A DNA stretch of 64,000 nucleotides, taken from assembly GCA_019240475.1 (NCBI GenBank), contig JAFAYI010000036.1, forward strand, positions 124,001 through 188,000, read 5' to 3'. The first letter of the stretch is position 1; every line of letters starts with the position of its first letter. Made by a program: the position numbers and the translations under genes. Origin of the DNA: Acidobacteriaceae bacterium (lineage in GTDB: Bacteria > Acidobacteriota > Terriglobia > Bryobacterales > Bryobacteraceae). The notes under the pieces were generated by a model. The model made no database searches and was not told the origin of the DNA. It saw only the letters and a program-made list of their open reading frames with translations. Shown one piece after another: positions 59,957 through 64,000 of the stretch.

Positions 59957-60334
59957 ATGAAGCGAACCGTTTGCATATTGGCGGGCTCGATGCTTGCGAC
60001 GTTGGCGTGGGGACAATCGACCGGCAACCAGAACACGGACACTACCGAAACGAAGCAGACCAAAGCTCAGAAACGGAAGAGCGAGCCGAGCCCGGGAAGG
60101 CAGGTGGCGAACGGCGCCGGCAATGTCGTGGGAGGCGCGGCGCGCGGGGCTGGATCGGCAGCGAAAGGCGTCGGCAAAGGCGCGGCGGACCTAGCGACGC
60201 TTCATCCCATCGATGCGGCGAGCTCGGTGGGTAAAGGGGCGGCTGGAGCAGGCAAGGATGCGGGTACCGGCGCGGTGAAGGGGACGGCGAAAATCGGCAA
60301 AGGCATCGGGCGAGCGGTCAAGCACATCTTCTGA
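59957..60334 (+). CDS. small secreted glycine-zipper-like protein
   Basis: 125 residues. Signal peptide MKRTVCILAGSMLATLAWG. Lys/Gln-rich spacer, then about 75 residues of repeated G-A-x-x-x-G-K/A steps (AGNVVGGAARGAGSAAKGVG, SSVGKGAAGAGKDAGTG, KGTAKIGKGIGRAVK), an ordered Gly every three to four residues as in glycine zippers or LEA-type helices, ending RAVKHIF. It may insert in or coat membranes, or protect on drying, but this is inference. AGGAGA lies eight bases before the ATG. It precedes tonB by 87 bases. Confidence 0.65.
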   Translation: MKRTVCILAGSMLATLAWGQSTGNQNTDTTETKQTKAQKRKSEPSPGRQVANGAGNVVGGAARGAGSAAKGVGKGAADLATLHPIDAASSVGKGAAGAGKDAGTGAVKGTAKIGKGIGRAVKHIF

Positions 60335-60421
60335 GGCGCGCGGCTGGAGTTGAACCGCGAGTGCGCGGCGGGAACCGCATTTGGGAAAGCGGTGTCTGTT
60401 GTAGGTGAAAGCGAGGCTCAC

Positions 60422-61138
60422 GTGTTTGAACAAACATTCGTGACCGGCCCGCAACAGGCTAGAAAACCCGCGGCCGTGGCGCTCTCTTTAGCAGCGCAAG
60501 CGACCGCAGTGGCCGTCCTGGCGGCGCTGCCATTGATCTATACGCCAACTCTTCCCTTGACGCGTTTCAGGGACTTCGTCGTGGCGCGGGCGCCCGAGCA
60601 GCCGCCCGCTCGCCATTCGGCGCCTCGCACAGAAGCGAGACCGACGCTTCACATCTTCGCCTTTCAGCGCCTAATTACGCCTAGTAGAGTTCCGGCCGCG
60701 GTTCATCAAGAGCCCGCTATTCCCGGAGCTCCGGATATCGGATCGGCGATGGGAGTTCCAAGCGATGGCGGCGCAGGGATCAATAGCCTGGTCGCCGACG
60801 TTCCAAAAGCGGCGCCCGCGCCGGCGGCATCGCAGCGAAAGAATCCGGGGCCTGTGCGAATTGGGGGGAAGGTCGCAGGCGCGAATTTGATTCGCAGCGT
60901 GCAGCCGGTGTATCCGGCCTTGGCCAGATCCGCGCGTGTGCAAGGAACGGTGGAGTTCACGGCGACGATCAGCAAAGAGGGCAATATAGAGAACCTGACA
61001 TTGGTTCGCGGGCATCCGTTGTTAGTGGCGGCCGCGCGGGAAGCGGTGTCGCAGTGGAAGTACCGACCCACGCTGCTGAACGGGCAGCCGGTGGAGGTAA
61101 TCACCGACATCACGGTAAATTTCATGCTCAGCCCGTGA
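60422..61138 (+). CDS. TonB-family energy transducer
   Basis: 238 residues from the GTG at 60422 (GAGG nearby); an earlier TTG at 60350 gives 24 dissimilar residues. Membrane segment near 22-40 (LSLAAQATAVAVLAALPLIY), a Pro/Ala linker, and the TonB C-terminal domain: QPVYPALARSARVQGTVEFT, KEGNIENLTLVRGHPLLVAA, VSQWKYRPTLLNGQPVEVIT. It couples proton force to outer-membrane receptors. No exbB/exbD or receptor is visible here. MFEQTFV-type beginnings are typical of the acidobacterial TonB-like proteins I recall. Confidence 0.9.
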   Translation: MFEQTFVTGPQQARKPAAVALSLAAQATAVAVLAALPLIYTPTLPLTRFRDFVVARAPEQPPARHSAPRTEARPTLHIFAFQRLITPSRVPAAVHQEPAIPGAPDIGSAMGVPSDGGAGINSLVADVPKAAPAPAASQRKNPGPVRIGGKVAGANLIRSVQPVYPALARSARVQGTVEFTATISKEGNIENLTLVRGHPLLVAAAREAVSQWKYRPTLLNGQPVEVITDITVNFMLSP

Positions 61139-61153
61139 TTGGGGCGTTCGCGA

Positions 61154-61900
61154 TTACGGCGAGATACGGAAAAAATAGACAGTCATCAGCGCGCCGACTG
61201 TGATGACAATCGCTCGGATGATGGCGGGCGGCATGCGCCGCGCGAGTATGGGGCCAACATAGCCGCCAGCCACGCCGGCGACAAGCATGAGCAAAGTGGG
61301 ACGCCAATCGACCTGGTGGGCGACGATGAAAATGAGCGAGGCAATAGCGTTGAGAGATCCGCCCAAGGCGGTTTTGACGCCGTTCATGCCGTGAATATCG
61401 GTCATTCCGAAGAGGCGCATGGCGGCGAGAATAATGATGCCCATGCCGCCTCCGAAGTAGCCGCCGTAGATGAAGACTGGGAATAGTATTGCGAGCATTA
61501 AAGCGTTGCTGGCGCCGAAGCGGCCTCGCAACGCGAGGCTTACGCGAGACCCGAAAGCGAAGAGCAGCGTGGCAAACAAGAGCAGCCAGGGAGCGATCTG
61601 CCGAAAAGTTTTGTCGGAGGTGACCAGCAATAGGATCGCGCCGAGGGCTCCTCCAATAAGGCTAACGATCCACCAGGATTTGAGGCGCCTTTCGTGGAGG
61701 GCGCGGATATCGGCGCGGTAGGCGACCGCACTCGCGAGCGAACCGGGAAACAGAGCGACAGTGCTCGAAGCATTGGCCATCACGGCAGGAACGCCCGCGA
61801 AGACGAGTGACGGAAACGTGAGAAAGCTGCCTCCGCCCGCGACGGAATTAACGGCGCCCGCAGCGAAGGCGGCCGAGGCCAGCAAGAGAAAGACCAGCAC
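61154..61900 (-). CDS. TauE/SafE-family permease
   Basis: 248 residues with about seven to eight membrane segments. The opening AGAVNSVAGGGSFLTFPSLV (residues 14-33) and the second copy GGYFGGGMGIIILAAM near 142 are the two repeat motifs of the family, with MTDIHGMNGVKTALGGSLNA near 165. These carriers move sulfite, sulfoacetate, taurine or related anions. No sulfur genes are nearby, so substrate is open. It ends 16 bases from tonB, convergent, and starts 54 bases from the divergent peptidase gene. Confidence 0.92.
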   Translation of the reverse strand: MLVFLLLASAAFAAGAVNSVAGGGSFLTFPSLVFAGVPAVMANASSTVALFPGSLASAVAYRADIRALHERRLKSWWIVSLIGGALGAILLLVTSDKTFRQIAPWLLLFATLLFAFGSRVSLALRGRFGASNALMLAILFPVFIYGGYFGGGMGIIILAAMRLFGMTDIHGMNGVKTALGGSLNAIASLIFIVAHQVDWRPTLLMLVAGVAGGYVGPILARRMPPAIIRAIVITVGALMTVYFFRISP

Positions 61901-61954
61901 GGCTCCAGTGTAAAGGCCAGGCCGCGGGGAGCGCGTTCTGGCACACTGTCAGTT

Positions 61955-64000
61955 GTGCCCAGCAAAGCTGCTGCTGTCTGTTCCGTAATCCTGACCGCCG
62001 CCTCGGTCGCGCTCCTAACCGCGCAAAACTCATCGAAGAAGCCTGTTACCATTGACGCGATCGTGTCGCGCCACCCGGCCCGGCCGATTACTCCGACGTG
62101 GTCTCCCGATGGCAAAGCGTTCCTCTACCAGTCGAAGGGCAGCGTTTTTCTCTTCACGACAGGCGATCGCAGTTCTCGCGAGTGGTTTAAATCGGAAACG
62201 CTGGAGAAGCAAGCGAAGCAGCCGGCGAAACCGCAAGAATTTGGATGGCAGAATCGCCGGGTTTCATCGGCATCGTATCAGTGGTTTCCCAACAGCAAGG
62301 ACCTGCTCGCGTCGGCTGGCGGCGATATCTTCATCGTGCATCCGAACGGCAAGTACGAACAGGTGACCAAGACCGAGATAGACGAACAAGATCCCAAGCT
62401 CTCGCCCGACGGCAAGTCGGTTCTGTACCGTTCGAATTCCAATCTGTATGCGATCGACCTCGCTTCGAAACAGATTCGGCAACTGACGATTGGCGGTTCG
62501 GCGACGCTGCTCAATGGCGAACTCGATTGGGTGTATCCGGAAGAGCTGGATATTCACACGGCGACCTATTGGTCGCCCGATTCGCGGCAGATCGCCTACA
62601 TGCAGTTCGATGTAAGCCATGAGTTCGTCTATCCGCAGGCCGATCTTTTGGGCGAGCGCGCGATTGCGGAGCCGGAGCGTTATCCGCAGGCGGGTACTCC
62701 AAACGCGGGCGTGCGGCTGGGAGTTGTTTCGGCTGAGGGGGGGACGACCAGGTGGATGAATCTGGGCGATACGGACAATTCGCTAATAGCGCGCGTCGCG
62801 TGGCTGCCGGATTCTTCGCAGATCGCGGTGGAGCGGTTCAGCCGCCTGCAGGACCAACTGGACCTGCTGTTCTGCAATCCGGCGACAGGCGAGACGCGGA
62901 CTGTGCTGCATGAGGAATCGAAGACATGGATCAACGTAGCCGACAATTTGTTCCTGCTGAAATCGCGGCCGGAGTTCTTGTGGACCAGCGAGCGGTCCGG
63001 GTTCCGGCACATTTACCGGTATAGTAATGGCGGCGAGCTGCTCGGGCAGTTGACGAGCGGCGATTGGGAAGTGACGACGATCGCGGCGGTGGATGAAGAA
63101 AACCAGCGGGTGTTTTACACCTCCGACGAGCCGAGCCCGCTCGAATGGCAGCTTTATACGGTTGGGTTCGGCGGTGGCGCTCGGACGCGCATCACAAAGC
63201 AGGACGGGACGCATTACATTCACGCAAACGGGAACGGGAGTTTCTATTTCGACTCTTTTTCGAATCTTAAGCGGCCGGCGGAGGGCGCGGTCCATAGCGG
63301 CGCGGGCGAACCGGTGGCAGTTCTTCAGCCGGCCGATACGGCGGTGTTCGACGAGTTCGACGTTCTGCCGACGGAGATTGTTGAAGCGCGGGCGCCGGAT
63401 GGGGCGAAGCTTTACGCGCGGCTGGTCAAGCCGGAGGGATTTCAGGCGGGCGCCAAGTATCCGGCGATTGTGGAAGTTTATGGCGGCCCCGGCGTGCAGT
63501 CTGTCCGCAACGAATGGTACGACCTCGAATCGCAGCTTTACGCGCATCGCGGCTACGTGGTGTGGCAGTTGGACAATCGCGGGTCGAACGGCCGCGGACA
63601 CGCTTTCGAAGAGCCGATATTTCGGGAACTGGGCAAACAGGAAGTGGCCGACCAGCGGGCTGGGGTCGAACATCTGATCGGGATGGGCTTTGTCGATCCG
63701 AGACGGATCGGTATTACGGGCTGGAGTTACGGCGGCTACATGACGATTCACTCGCTTCTGCTCGCGCCCGATGTGTTCAAGGTGGGAGTTGCGGGCGCGC
63801 CGGTTACCGATTGGCACAACTACGACACGATTTACACCGAGCGGTACATGGGGCTGCCGGAGCAAAATCCGAAGGGGTATGAGGCTTCTTCGAACGTGCG
63901 CAACGCAGCGCGGCTCGAGGGCAAGCTTCTGATCGTGCATAACATCGAGGACGACAACGTGCTTTTTCAAAACACGATGCAGATGGCCAATGCACTGGAA
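61955..64000 (+). CDS. dipeptidyl peptidase IV (S9B), C-terminus cut by window edge
   Basis: 682 codons visible from a GTG at 61955; the gene runs off the window. Signal-like start (VCSVILTAASVALLTAQ). The N-terminal beta-propeller shows ITPTWSPDGKAFLYQSKG, DEQDPKLSPDGKSVLYRSNS and the Glu-Glu motif DWVYPEELDIHT that grips the substrate amino end. The peptidase half has nucleophile Ser591 (TGWSYGGYM) and Asp666 in EDDNV; the catalytic His lies outside. It removes X-Pro dipeptides. No other frame explains the region. Confidence 0.93.
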   Translation, partial: MPSKAAAVCSVILTAASVALLTAQNSSKKPVTIDAIVSRHPARPITPTWSPDGKAFLYQSKGSVFLFTTGDRSSREWFKSETLEKQAKQPAKPQEFGWQNRRVSSASYQWFPNSKDLLASAGGDIFIVHPNGKYEQVTKTEIDEQDPKLSPDGKSVLYRSNSNLYAIDLASKQIRQLTIGGSATLLNGELDWVYPEELDIHTATYWSPDSRQIAYMQFDVSHEFVYPQADLLGERAIAEPERYPQAGTPNAGVRLGVVSAEGGTTRWMNLGDTDNSLIARVAWLPDSSQIAVERFSRLQDQLDLLFCNPATGETRTVLHEESKTWINVADNLFLLKSRPEFLWTSERSGFRHIYRYSNGGELLGQLTSGDWEVTTIAAVDEENQRVFYTSDEPSPLEWQLYTVGFGGGARTRITKQDGTHYIHANGNGSFYFDSFSNLKRPAEGAVHSGAGEPVAVLQPADTAVFDEFDVLPTEIVEARAPDGAKLYARLVKPEGFQAGAKYPAIVEVYGGPGVQSVRNEWYDLESQLYAHRGYVVWQLDNRGSNGRGHAFEEPIFRELGKQEVADQRAGVEHLIGMGFVDPRRIGITGWSYGGYMTIHSLLLAPDVFKVGVAGAPVTDWHNYDTIYTERYMGLPEQNPKGYEASSNVRNAARLEGKLLIVHNIEDDNVLFQNTMQMANALE

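Noticed and set aside
1..64000. CRISPR arrays, insertion sequences, prophage or rRNA/tRNA genes
   Set aside because: No regularly spaced direct repeats, no transposase or integrase motifs and no RNA gene signatures were seen by eye.

Overview
The window is high-GC, densely coded bacterial chromosome (about 58 protein genes, no gap over 300 bases, no rRNA or tRNA seen). KDO genes (kdsB, kdsA), TonB, a periplasmic adaptor and many signal peptides point to a Gram-negative cell with LPS. The mix of secreted proteins opening with 'NFSGTW', a sedolisin peptidase, a TonB protein beginning MFEQTFV, a propeller-type hybrid kinase and MacB-like ATPases without a permease resembles soil Acidobacteriota of the Bryobacter/Solibacter kind. 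That assignment is an inference from gene content, not from a search.

Layout. 1-8.2 kb: small accessory genes (a Phd/RelE-type pair cut by the left edge, a TIR protein, a second ParE-type pair, a hypothetical) around an ABC-F ATPase and a minus-strand run: prepilin, M1 aminopeptidase-like protein, ECF sigma factor, zinc-motif anti-sigma factor and Spy-like periplasmic protein. 8.3-14.3 kb: a secreted unknown, a minus-strand ClC antiporter/TPR/alcohol dehydrogenase run and a beta-helix protein. 14.4-15.9 kb: a hybrid kinase behind a strongly base-paired leader. 15.9-21.0 kb: housekeeping run apt-ispE-prs-rplY-pth-rpsF-rpsR-rplI, followed by a HEAT-repeat protein. 22.5-33.3 kb: amino acid permease, methyltransferase, thioredoxin-like protein, secreted unknowns, an orphan type III polyketide synthase, a CocE-type hydrolase, a streptomycin-kinase-like protein and a receiver-DUF3052 fusion. 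33.3-36.9 kb: a giant propeller hybrid kinase. 37.0-43.4 kb: dprA, topA and a GH63/MGH1-like glycosidase. 43.8-45.9 kb: a sedolisin with a clear terminator. 46.1-49.4 kb: kdsB-pyrG-kdsA. 49.8-51.8 kb: a NarX/LuxR-type two-component pair.

51.9-57.7 kb is the most distinctive block: a membrane-fusion adaptor, a canonical MacB/LolD-like ATPase, a 67-residue membrane protein overlapping it, a second ATPase with altered signature and D-loop, then an NtrC-type regulator (with GAFTDA in place of GAFTGA) and its NtrY-like kinase. No permease is encoded nearby. A sigma-54-like -24/-12 element sits just before the adaptor start, so the block reads as a self-regulated exporter drive module that would need a permease made elsewhere.

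57.7-64.0 kb: PIG-L deacetylase, Gfo/Idh/MocA oxidoreductase, a small glycine-zipper-like secreted protein, TonB, a TauE/SafE permease and a dipeptidyl peptidase IV cut by the right edge.
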